Below are positions 1 to 5,917 of a stretch of 5,940 nt of DNA, piece after piece. The stretch is taken from positions 1 through 5,940 of the forward strand of contig JAJYOM010000102.1 in assembly GCA_021796175.1 (NCBI GenBank), in the 5' to 3' direction. A model generated the notes under the pieces. The model saw only the letters and a list, made by a program, of their open reading frames with translations, ran no database searches and was not told where the DNA came from. The position numbers were made by a program, and so were the translations under genes. This DNA comes from Thermoplasmata archaeon. Its GTDB lineage: Archaea; Thermoplasmatota; Thermoplasmata; Sysuiplasmatales; Sysuiplasmataceae. Position 1 is the stretch's first letter, and every line of letters starts with the position of its first letter.

Positions 1-126
1 GCTCTTAAGCAGACAGTCACATACAGGGTATCGGGCGAGCAGCAGGAAAGGCTGAAGATAAGGTCCGGGGCTTCCAGGGTCCATGTGGCAGAGCAGCCTG
101 TCCCGCAGCAGATGGAGGGAGAGTGA
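1..126 (+). CDS. rpsE: Small ribosomal subunit protein uS5 (S5), C-terminal fragment
   Basis: An open frame runs from base 1 to the TGA at 124-126 and encodes 41 residues, beginning ALKQTVTYRV and ending QQMEGE. The gene's start lies outside the window. uS5 sits at the mRNA entrance of the 30S subunit. Evidence for the identity is positional plus a short match: archaeal spc operons run uL18-uS5-uL30-uL15-secY, and archaeal S5 proteins usually end in a helix of the type 'ATF-ALK-T', which the first residues fit. The remaining roughly 35 residues are a polar, Gln/Glu-rich tail beyond the usual end of the fold. The stop codon abuts the uL30 start at 127 with no gap, so translation is probably coupled. 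With only 41 residues visible, the name rests mainly on gene order. Confidence 0.72.
   Translation, partial: ALKQTVTYRVSGEQQERLKIRSGASRVHVAEQPVPQQMEGE
114..118 (+). promoter_or_regulatory. Shine-Dalgarno site for the uL30 gene
   Basis: GGAGG lies 8 bases before the ATG at 127, inside the last codons of rpsE. It is a full match to the core complementary to the archaeal 16S 3' end and the best ribosome binding site in the window. It supports the ATG at 127 as the uL30 start. Confidence 0.75.
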
Positions 127-603
127 ATGTACGCGGTCATAAGGGTCAGGGGACACAGTAAGATCAAGAGGAATGCATTCGAAACGCTTGAACAGCTCCA
201 GCTCAGGAGGGTGAATCACATGGTTCTTCTGCCTGAAACTGAGACGGCGAAGAGGATGCTCCAGTCAGTGAAAGATTATGTAACATGGGGGGAGCTGACT
301 GCGGAGGAGCTGCAGAAGGTCATTGTGGAATCGGCTAGATTCCAGGGAAACAGGAGAGTCAGGGAGGAGGACTTGCAGGAGAAGTACAAGTCAGGCGCAG
401 CACAGGTGGCCGGGAAACTGCTTTCCGGAGAGTCCGGGCTTGCCGAATTCAGCATAAAGAGAGTTGTGCGCCTCCATCCGCCCAGAAAGGGGTGGGAGGG
501 TTTGAAGACTAGCTATCGAGCCGGCGGCTCGCTGGGATATCGGGGCGGCGAAATAAACACACTTATCGACAGGATGCTTCCCAAACTGGAGAGTGCCAAC
601 TGA
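127..603 (+). CDS. rpl30: Large ribosomal subunit protein uL30 (L30, archaeal long form)
   Basis: This 158-residue protein is the archaeal/eukaryotic uL30, a component of the 50S subunit. The N-terminal ferredoxin-like part starts MYAVIRVRG, and the family segment RRVNHMVLLPET covers residues 27-38, followed by VKDYVTWGEL (48-57). The C-terminal extension, absent from the ~60-residue bacterial L30, carries RLHPPRKGWEGLK (115-127) and GGSLGYRGGEIN (133-144), both characteristic of archaeal L30. The length fits the archaeal family (about 150-160). The start is supported by the GGAGG at 114-118 and by the direct abutment to the rpsE stop. The TGA stop shares its A with the ATG of the uL15 gene (TGATG), a classic coupling arrangement. 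No anomalies are visible. Confidence 0.97.
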   Translation: MYAVIRVRGHSKIKRNAFETLEQLQLRRVNHMVLLPETETAKRMLQSVKDYVTWGELTAEELQKVIVESARFQGNRRVREEDLQEKYKSGAAQVAGKLLSGESGLAEFSIKRVVRLHPPRKGWEGLKTSYRAGGSLGYRGGEINTLIDRMLPKLESAN

Positions 604-1028
604 TGGTCAGCAGAACGAATAAATTCAGGGGCGGCAGGACACATGGCAGGGGAAAGAAATCAGGCAGGGGGGCTGGAATACACGGCGGAAGAGGAAATGC
701 AGGTCTTCACAAGCACAAGTACATGCATACACTGAAGTTCGATCCGCTCCACTTCGGTGTCCACGGATTCAAGAGACCGCAGAAGATGATCGAGGAGCGG
801 AAGGGGATCAGCGTCTCAACTGTTGTTTCCATCCTTCCCTCACTTGTTGCCGACGGTCATGCAGTTTCAGAAGGCGGCAGGATTAAGGTGGACCTCACAT
901 CCGCCGGCTATTACAAACTGCTCTCGGGAGGCTCAGCAAGCGTGCAACTCGATGTGGTCGTAGGCCGGGTAACGGAGCGCGCAAAGAGCGCGATAGAGAA
1001 GGCCGGCGGGACTGTAACACTCAAATAG
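603..1028 (+). CDS. rpl15: Large ribosomal subunit protein uL15 (L15, archaeal)
   Basis: This 141-residue protein is uL15, a 50S subunit protein whose basic N-terminal extension threads into 23S rRNA. Visible hallmarks are the Gly/Arg/Lys/His-rich N-terminus, including RGGRTHGRGKKSGRGAG (9-25) and GGRGNAGLHKHKY (28-40). The globular C-terminal part has AGYYKLLSGG (101-110) and ends in the family signature AIEKAGGTV (130-138). The length fits archaeal L15 (about 140-150). The ATG at 603 overlaps the uL30 stop by one base; a weak GGAG at 588-591 lies 11 bases upstream, so coupling to uL30 translation probably matters. The gene precedes secY by 23 bases, the order seen in archaeal and bacterial spc operons. 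Confidence 0.97.
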   Translation: MVSRTNKFRGGRTHGRGKKSGRGAGIHGGRGNAGLHKHKYMHTLKFDPLHFGVHGFKRPQKMIEERKGISVSTVVSILPSLVADGHAVSEGGRIKVDLTSAGYYKLLSGGSASVQLDVVVGRVTERAKSAIEKAGGTVTLK

Positions 1029-1051
1029 CTTGAACAATTCAACGTGGTAGA

Positions 1052-2680
1052 ATGGCAGACGAGGAGAAAAAGAGCCTGCTTTACAAGCTGAAACCGTTCA
1101 CCGACAGGCTCCCGGCCATAACAAAGCCCGAAGGGCATGTCCATTTCAGGACAAAAATGCTGTGGGTAATCCTGATACTCTTCCTCTACTTCGTCATGAC
1201 AAATGTCTACATATACGGTCTGGACCTGAGCACAAAGATAGACCTGTTCCAGCAGTACAGGGCCATAATTGCAGGTGCATCTGGTTCAATACTGCAGCTG
1301 GGGATTGGTCCCATAGTCACCGGCTCGATAGTAATGCAGCTGTTCACCGGCGCAAAGATCATAAATCTGGACCTTCAGAACGATGAGGACAAGGCTGTCT
1401 ACCAGAGCACTCAGAAGTTTGTCGTCATTGTGATGATATTCGTCGAAGCGGTGCCGCAGGTATTCGGTTACCTGGATCCAAGCCCGCTCTTCGTCCACAA
1501 CTTGGGGCTGGCTGCTGACCGTGTCTCCGTTCTCGGCATATTCCCGCTATACGGCGGAGGCAGGACACTTGCACAGCTGATCATAATCGCACAGCTCTTC
1601 ATCGGTTCCTATCTGATTTTCCTCATGGATGAGATAGTCTCAAAGTGGGGAATAGGGAGCGGTATTTCGCTCTTCATAGCCGCAGGTGTCTCGCAGCAGA
1701 TATTCACCGGTCTGTTCAACCCGTCACCTCTGGCGCCCACGCCTGGCCAGCCGGCGCCAACCGGTCCGCTTGCAAATGCACCGGTAGGCACATTGCCGAA
1801 GATAGTCTACGTCCTCTTCCATGTTTCAGCAAGCCAGATGAGCGGAAGCGGTTTCGAAACACTCATGCTGGGCAATCCGAATTCGGTGGTTGCGCTGGTC
1901 GGCACCGTCGTGATTTTCCTTATAGTTGCATGGACAGAATCAACCAGGATAGAGCTTCCTCTGGCACATGAGACGGCTAAGGGAGCAAGGGGAAGATACC
2001 CGATCAAGCTCATTTATGCATCCAACATACCTGTCATACTTGTCGCAGCACTGCTTGCGAATGTAAGCATGTTCAGCTACCTTCTCTGGACAAACCCCAC
2101 GATGGAGAAGATACCGCTGCTGGGCCACCAGGCGCTGCTTGGAACATACGCAGTCGGCAGCACGCTCCCGACCGGCGGCCTGGCCTGGTATGTCAGCAAC
2201 ATCAACGGCCTCTCCGACTGGTTGCTGCCCATGATAAATCCTGCATACGGTGCTTCTAGTGCGCAGCTGGCTGGCCATGCGCCCTACCAGTTCGCACTCT
2301 GGGTTATGGCATTCACGCTTGTCTATGTCATCGGAAGCATTATATTCGCAAGGTTCTGGATAGAGACTACAAACATGGGTCCTGCCGCTGTTGCCGAACA
2401 GATAGAAAGCAGCGGTATGCAGATACCAGGTTTCAGAAGGGACCCGAGGGTCATGAAACGTGTACTGGAGAGATACATACCTTCGGTGACAATACTCAGC
2501 GGCGCGCTGGTCGGCTTCCTTGCAGTTGGTGCCGACCTGATAGGCACTGTGGGAAATGCAACCGGCGTGGGCCTGCTGCTGGCCACGGGCATCATGATCC
2601 AGTTCTACGATGCCATCGGGCAGGAACAGATGATGGAAATGCATCCGGTCCTGAGGCAGTTCTTCGGCGAAGGCGGATGA
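1052..2680 (+). CDS. secY: Protein translocase subunit SecY (Sec61-alpha type)
   Basis: SecY is the pore subunit of the Sec translocon in the cytoplasmic membrane. About ten membrane segments can be read from hydrophobicity: TM1 near 36-55, the plug near 60-72, TM2 75-98, TM3 121-141, TM4 172-193, TM5 201-222, TM6 275-297, TM7 324-346, TM8 412-434, TM9 475-498 and TM10 503-521. Conserved archaeal stretches include LGIGPIVTGSIVMQLFTG (83-100), DEIVSKWGIGSGISLF (193-208), and the two ribosome-facing cytosolic loops around GARGRYPIKL (311-320) and FWIETTNMGP through FRRDPRVMKR (435-470). At 542 residues it is about 100 longer than a minimal archaeal SecY (roughly 430-440). The surplus lies mainly in two external loops, 223-274 (Pro-rich) and 347-411. 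The ATG at 1052 has no clear Shine-Dalgarno sequence, so reinitiation after uL15 is likely. No adenylate kinase gene follows. Confidence 0.97.
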   Translation: MADEEKKSLLYKLKPFTDRLPAITKPEGHVHFRTKMLWVILILFLYFVMTNVYIYGLDLSTKIDLFQQYRAIIAGASGSILQLGIGPIVTGSIVMQLFTGAKIINLDLQNDEDKAVYQSTQKFVVIVMIFVEAVPQVFGYLDPSPLFVHNLGLAADRVSVLGIFPLYGGGRTLAQLIIIAQLFIGSYLIFLMDEIVSKWGIGSGISLFIAAGVSQQIFTGLFNPSPLAPTPGQPAPTGPLANAPVGTLPKIVYVLFHVSASQMSGSGFETLMLGNPNSVVALVGTVVIFLIVAWTESTRIELPLAHETAKGARGRYPIKLIYASNIPVILVAALLANVSMFSYLLWTNPTMEKIPLLGHQALLGTYAVGSTLPTGGLAWYVSNINGLSDWLLPMINPAYGASSAQLAGHAPYQFALWVMAFTLVYVIGSIIFARFWIETTNMGPAAVAEQIESSGMQIPGFRRDPRVMKRVLERYIPSVTILSGALVGFLAVGADLIGTVGNATGVGLLLATGIMIQFYDAIGQEQMMEMHPVLRQFFGEGG

Positions 2681-2696
2681 TTGTAATGCAAAGGCG

Positions 2697-2702
2697 GGTG
2701 AT
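2697..2702 (+). promoter_or_regulatory. Tightly spaced Shine-Dalgarno match before the DUF106 gene
   Basis: GGTGAT directly abuts the ATG at 2703, within a longer GGCGGGTGAT. It matches the 3' part of the archaeal consensus GGAGGTGATC. The spacing is unusually short for the GGTG core, but the match favours this start over the later in-frame ATGs at 2742 and 2763, which have no such site. Confidence 0.5.
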
Positions 2703-3383
2703 ATGACGGCTTCACAGACAACAAGGGCGCCGGCGCCCGGAATGCCACAGGGCACCGGTTCCATGTTTTTCTCAATGATTATAATGATGGGCATGCTTCT
2801 GGCCTTCCTGAATCCTTCGATAAGAAACGGGACGGTTTCTGCGATGAACACAGTCCTTTCACCTTCAATCGGTTTTGGCGGTTCCCTCCCTGTCATCACA
2901 ATCATGATCGCAGAGCTGATAGTGGTCATCGTGGGCACAACGCTCAGGATAATATTCACCGATTTCGTGGAGCAGGCCAGGGTACAGGGAATAATGGGCG
3001 CCCTCCGTGTCGAGCAGCGTGCTGCCTTCAAGGAGAGGGATCAGGACAGGATAAAGAAACTCAACCAGCAGCAGAACAAGTATCTTGTCGAAAACACACA
3101 GCTGATGAACAAGCAGATGCGAATACTGCCCATCACTCTCGTGATTATCTTTCCGCTTTTCACCTGGCTGAGCGTCTTTCTTTTCCGCCTGCCTTACCCT
3201 GTCTTCACGGTCCCGTGGGCAGCAAAGGTCTACTTCACCAAAAATTTCCTGATTTTTCCGACATGGGTATTCCTGTATGCTGTTCTCGGAATACCGTTCA
3301 CCCAGATATACCAGCGGCTGCTGAGGTACTTCATACTGAAGAAGAGGCTGGAGAAGCTCATGTCAACCGGCCAGGCTGACTGA
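2703..3383 (+). CDS. DUF106/EMC3-TMCO1 family membrane protein (archaeal YidC/Oxa1-like insertase)
   Basis: The 226-residue protein has a polar N-terminus (1-18), a Met-rich first membrane segment (about 20-36), a second segment (64-84), a charged helical stretch (about 88-138), and two further segments (139-161, 183-203) before a basic tail. A membrane helix, then a cytosolic helical hairpin, then two more helices is the layout of archaeal DUF106 proteins. These belong to the Oxa1 superfamily with YidC, EMC3, GET1 and TMCO1 and are thought to insert membrane proteins; that role is family knowledge, not shown here. The segment LRIIFTDFVEQAR (81-93) at the end of TM2 fits the family, and the length is typical. 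In most archaeal genomes this gene lies just downstream of secY and adenylate kinase. Here it follows secY directly after 22 bases, suggesting shared expression with the translocon. Confidence 0.88.
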   Translation: MTASQTTRAPAPGMPQGTGSMFFSMIIMMGMLLAFLNPSIRNGTVSAMNTVLSPSIGFGGSLPVITIMIAELIVVIVGTTLRIIFTDFVEQARVQGIMGALRVEQRAAFKERDQDRIKKLNQQQNKYLVENTQLMNKQMRILPITLVIIFPLFTWLSVFLFRLPYPVFTVPWAAKVYFTKNFLIFPTWVFLYAVLGIPFTQIYQRLLRYFILKKRLEKLMSTGQAD

Positions 3384-3387
3384 AAGC

Positions 3388-3398
3388 AGTTTTATACA
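3388..3398 (+). promoter_or_regulatory. Putative TATA-box promoter for cmk-cbf5
   Basis: The 35-base gap between the DUF106 stop and the cmk start contains TTTTATA (3390-3396), an AT-rich island resembling an archaeal TATA box, with GAAAG just upstream at 3382-3386 as a possible BRE. The box centre is about 25 bases before the GTG at 3419. That is the usual distance from TATA centre to transcription start in archaea, so transcription would begin at or next to the start codon and give a leaderless mRNA. This is a prediction from spacing and composition only. Confidence 0.5.
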
Positions 3399-3418
3399 GT
3401 GCAACGATTGGTGTCAAT

Positions 3419-3958
3419 GTGTTGATTGCGATCAGCGGTCCGGCGGGCAGTGGCAAGACAACGCTTGCCCGCATTCTCTCCGGCAGACTCGGCATTCAGC
3501 TTATCAGCACCGGTCAGGTGTTCAGGCAGATTGCTGCAGACAGGGGACTGGACGTGCTGCAGCTCAACCTGGCCGCCGAGCATGACCACTCCATAGACAC
3601 TGAACTCGATGCTAAGATTGTCCGAATGGCAGAAGGTATGAAGAGCTGCATCGTTGAGGCGCGGCTTGCCTGCCTGATGCTCAGGAGATCCGGAATGCTG
3701 CCGTTCTGCATTTACGTCGATGCGCCGGAGGACGTCAGGGCATCGCGTATAGCCGAACGCGACGGCATGCGGAAGGACGACTCACTGGCGGCAATGCGGG
3801 ACCGGGGGCAGAGCGAGAAGAGGAGATACATGGACATCTACGGCCTGGATCCGGCCAGGCTCGAAGCGTATGACCTTGTTCTTGATTCAGAGCATTCCCT
3901 TCCTGATGAACTTGCCGACAGGGTGGTTGCTGAATTGAAGAAAAAGGGGGTTGACTGA
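3419..3958 (+). CDS. cmk: Cytidylate kinase (archaeal type CMP kinase)
   Basis: This 179-residue cytosolic enzyme phosphorylates CMP (and probably dCMP) to the diphosphate using ATP. The P-loop GPAGSGKT lies at residues 7-14. It is followed by the substrate-side motif STGQVFR (30-36), VEARLACLML (79-88) in the strand after the NMP-binding region, a lid-like segment RIAERDGM (110-117), the RGQSEKRRYMDIYGLD stretch (129-144) and YDLVLDSE (151-158). These match the short archaeal CMP kinase family (about 175-190 residues), not the longer bacterial enzyme. The start is GTG at 3419. A TTG one codon later would give an equally plausible MIAISG terminus; the TATA box spacing and a weak GGTG at 3410-3413 fit the GTG. 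Its stop lies inside the beginning of cbf5 (8-base overlap). Archaea often place eL34 before and eL14 after this gene; neither is present here. Confidence 0.93.
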   Translation: MLIAISGPAGSGKTTLARILSGRLGIQLISTGQVFRQIAADRGLDVLQLNLAAEHDHSIDTELDAKIVRMAEGMKSCIVEARLACLMLRRSGMLPFCIYVDAPEDVRASRIAERDGMRKDDSLAAMRDRGQSEKRRYMDIYGLDPARLEAYDLVLDSEHSLPDELADRVVAELKKKGVD

Positions 3959-4919
3959 ACTGCAGCAGGAAGCTGGTGAAGGACGGTACGGGAAACGGCC
4001 GTCTGAACGCTCGATTGAGGAACTACTTGAAACTGGCATTATCATTGTTGACAAACCCAGCGGGCCTACAAGTCATCAGGTTTCGGCATGGGTTTCAAGG
4101 ATGTTTGGCGGCATCAAAGTCGGCCATGGCGGGACGCTTGACCCTGCCGTTACGGGTGTTCTGCCCGTCGGCATGGGACTTTCGGTCCGTGCGCTGGACG
4201 CGCTGCATTATCTACAGAAAGAGTATGTCGGCGTGATGCGCTTCCATTCCGACATACGCAGGGGCGCCGTGGAAGAACTGTTCACCAAATTTACGGGCAA
4301 CATCTACCAGACACCCCCCGTGCGGTCCGCTGTGAGGAGGGAGAGGCGCGTGCGCAGAATACATTCGCTCAGACTGCTGGAAATGAACGGCAGAATGGTG
4401 CTGTTCAGTGTCAGCTGCGAAGCAGGGACATATATCAGAACGCTCTGCAGGGACATTGGCGAGGCATCATGCGCAGGCGGCCAGATGATAGAGCTGAGAA
4501 GAACGAAATCCGGTCCGTTCAGCGAGCAGCAGGCGGTCACACTCCAGGTGCTGGAGGACGCCCTTTACTACAGATCAAGAGGTGATGACAGCATGCTGCG
4601 TGCAGCAATACATCCCTTCGAGACACTGCTTTCGGCCTTCCCTGCAATCACTGTCAAGGAGAGCGCTGTGGACAGCATATGCCACGGTGCGAATCTGACA
4701 GTCAGGGGTATATCTGCTGTACCGAAGGGAATGAAGAGAGGCAGCGTTGTTTCGCTTATGACTGCCAAAGGGGAGGGAGTCGCGCTAGCCACCTCGCTCA
4801 TGTCCTCCGAAATGGCACTGGACAGCGCTTCCGGCGTTGCAGCAGACACACTCCGCGTTTTCATGAAGCCCGGCACCTACCCTGTGTTCAGGCGCCAGAA
4901 GCAGTCAGAAGCTGTCTAG
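3951..4919 (+). CDS. cbf5: tRNA/rRNA pseudouridine synthase Cbf5 (dyskerin homologue)
   Basis: Cbf5 is the catalytic subunit of archaeal H/ACA ribonucleoproteins and also makes pseudouridine 55 in tRNA. The archaeal N-terminal lead-in RPSERSIEELLETGIIIVDKP spans 16-36. The catalytic motif GHGGTLDP is at 58-65 with nucleophile Asp64, KEYVGVM at 90-96, and the substrate-binding stretch YQTPPVRSAVRR at 119-130. CEAGTYIRTLCRDIG is at 156-170 and ELRRTKSGPF at 181-190. The PUA domain covers about 232-310, with ICHGANL (243-249) and the ending FMKPGTYP (304-311). At 322 residues it matches the archaeal family, without the long eukaryotic tail. The start is TTG at 3951: the frame has a stop at 3936-3938, no ATG or GTG lies between, and the next ATG (residue 51) would remove family sequence. 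A run of five G abuts the TTG, so translation probably depends on coupling to cmk. Confidence 0.96.
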   Translation: MTELQQEAGEGRYGKRPSERSIEELLETGIIIVDKPSGPTSHQVSAWVSRMFGGIKVGHGGTLDPAVTGVLPVGMGLSVRALDALHYLQKEYVGVMRFHSDIRRGAVEELFTKFTGNIYQTPPVRSAVRRERRVRRIHSLRLLEMNGRMVLFSVSCEAGTYIRTLCRDIGEASCAGGQMIELRRTKSGPFSEQQAVTLQVLEDALYYRSRGDDSMLRAAIHPFETLLSAFPAITVKESAVDSICHGANLTVRGISAVPKGMKRGSVVSLMTAKGEGVALATSLMSSEMALDSASGVAADTLRVFMKPGTYPVFRRQKQSEAV

Positions 4920-5891
4920 TTTCTTCTGCTTTTCCTTTTTCTGCCGCAGCGGCTTCGCCTCTATGCCAAGCTCCTTCCGTATGCTTGCAGCGAACTCGCT
5001 GTCGAAGCCGTGCACAGTGTAAACGAGCGAAGGGCTGCATCCCTTCACGAAGTCAAGCAGGTCGTAGTAATCGCAGTGGTCTGAAAGCGGGAAGGCCTCG
5101 TCATATCCCATCCTTCCCCTGAAGCCGCCGTCCAGGCACCAGCCTGATGCAGTGGCAGTCATCGCATTCCTCCTTATCGCTGCCGGGAGGGTGGGCATTA
5201 TGCCTCTTCCGGATGTGATTACAATCGATGGATCGGTGCCGATCCGGGCCAGTGGCGCGGCGAGCGGCTCATCTTTCGGCCCCTGCAGTATGCGGTTGTG
5301 CCTTTCCACCGGTTCGTCAGCATAGACAGGCATTCCCCTGAGTATGACCTGCAGCTCCTGCGCCTTGCCAAGCGGATAGGCAGAAAAAATGATGCTGTGG
5401 CCGCGTGAGAGCGTGTCTGCAGCCCAGTCCCTTATCACGCCGGCAAGCTCGACAGGATCGGGGAATCTGTACCTTGGATGACCATAGGTGGTCTCTGTTA
5501 CAAGCACATCAGTCCTGACAGCCCTTGCCCTGTTGAGATATACCTTCTTCCTTGTGCAGAAGTCGCCAGTGTAGAGGTATGAAAGCTCATCCCGCACCAT
5601 CACCATCTTCGATCCCGGGACATGACCCGCGTCAAGAAGTCTGACGGAGCCGTGCCTTATGCCCGTGTATTTCTTCCCCGTCCTCATTCTGGCGAGCTCG
5701 ATCGTCTCCCTGCTCGCGACAATCTGCATTTCAGTTCCGCCGCGGGGCAGGTGATCGCTGTGCGCATGCGAAACAACATTTACATCGCCGCCCAAAGTCT
5801 TTCCCGGGTCCAGCCTGAATGTTTCCGTCTCCGTTGTTATCAGCACGCCGTTTGACGAACCTGGTGTTACTGTCATTCCATCCCGGTGCAT
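4905..5891 (-). CDS. Compact MBL-fold, beta-CASP-like nuclease (COG1236 type)
   Basis: The 328-residue protein has the zinc ligands of the metallo-beta-lactamase nuclease fold: HAHSDH (42-47), AGHVPGS with His90, YTGDF with Asp110, SDH with His272, and a final VHG with His294. TETTYGHPRYRFP (132-144) and SAYPLGKAQEL (170-180) resemble beta-CASP motif A and the following strand. They also resemble bacterial ligase-associated DNA exonucleases, which have nearly the same layout (ES/TTFG-PxYR, AYSLGKAQ). Archaeal CPSF-like RNases are larger (over 400, or ~630 residues with KH domains); no KH domain is present here. RNA processing and DNA-end processing are both open. The C-terminus, RQKKEKQKKLDSF, is Lys-rich and may bind nucleic acid. 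The first ATG (5891) fits the upstream TATA box as a leaderless start; a second ATG at 5876 (residue 6) is possible. The gene is convergent to cbf5, with a 15-base overlap at the stops. Confidence 0.88.
   Translation of the reverse strand: MHRDGMTVTPGSSNGVLITTETETFRLDPGKTLGGDVNVVSHAHSDHLPRGGTEMQIVASRETIELARMRTGKKYTGIRHGSVRLLDAGHVPGSKMVMVRDELSYLYTGDFCTRKKVYLNRARAVRTDVLVTETTYGHPRYRFPDPVELAGVIRDWAADTLSRGHSIIFSAYPLGKAQELQVILRGMPVYADEPVERHNRILQGPKDEPLAAPLARIGTDPSIVITSGRGIMPTLPAAIRRNAMTATASGWCLDGGFRGRMGYDEAFPLSDHCDYYDLLDFVKGCSPSLVYTVHGFDSEFAASIRKELGIEAKPLRQKKEKQKKLDSF
4920..4940 (+). terminator. Putative oligo-T terminator for the cmk-cbf5 transcript
   Basis: Immediately after the cbf5 TAG the + strand is strongly pyrimidine-rich, with TTT, TTTT (4930-4933) and TTTTT (4936-4940) runs separated by single or paired C/G bases. 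Archaeal RNA polymerase terminates at T-rich tracts without needing a hairpin, so the tract could end this transcript. The caveat is that the same bases encode the Lys-rich C-terminus of the convergent nuclease (AAG/AAA codons on the - strand), so the T richness may only reflect that protein. Confidence 0.45.
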
Positions 5892-5910
5892 TCGTCAACT
5901 GTGCACTCCA

Positions 5911-5917
5911 GATATAC
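5911..5917 (-). promoter_or_regulatory. Putative TATA-box promoter for the MBL-fold nuclease gene
   Basis: Read on the - strand, the region upstream of the nuclease start contains GTATATC preceded by CAAAAG, resembling a TATA box with a purine-rich BRE. Its centre is about 23 bases from the ATG at 5891, so transcription would start at or just after this codon. The result is either a leaderless mRNA using that ATG or a short leader ahead of the ATG at 5876. Only 23 bases lie beyond the box before the window ends. Confidence 0.5.

Noticed and set aside
1030..1042. Inverted repeat TTGAA-CAA-TTCAA just before the secY start
   Set aside because: The 5-base stem is pure A/T apart from one G-C pair, with a 3-base loop. 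It is too weak to call a hairpin or operator and is expected by chance at this scale.
1029..1051. Possible separate promoter for secY in the uL15-secY gap
   Set aside because: The 23 bases hold no TATA-like element, and nothing convincing lies at the right distance inside the end of uL15; cotranscription from upstream is simpler.
1940..3031. A 363-codon open frame on the - strand opposite secY and the DUF106 gene
   Set aside because: It lies antisense to two strongly conserved genes, spans their junction, contains no recognisable domain, and has the Cys/Arg/Ser-rich composition of a shadow frame. Codon constraint on the sense strand explains its length.
4679..5122. A 147-codon + strand frame across the cbf5 end and the nuclease gene
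   Set aside because: It overlaps the conserved PUA domain of cbf5 in another frame and then the nuclease antisense. Its translation is Cys/Arg/Ser-rich with no family resemblance.
5622..5855. A 77-codon + strand frame inside the nuclease gene
   Set aside because: It is antisense to the metal-binding N-terminal half of the nuclease, which is clearly the real coding strand, and it shows no ribosome binding site or known motif.
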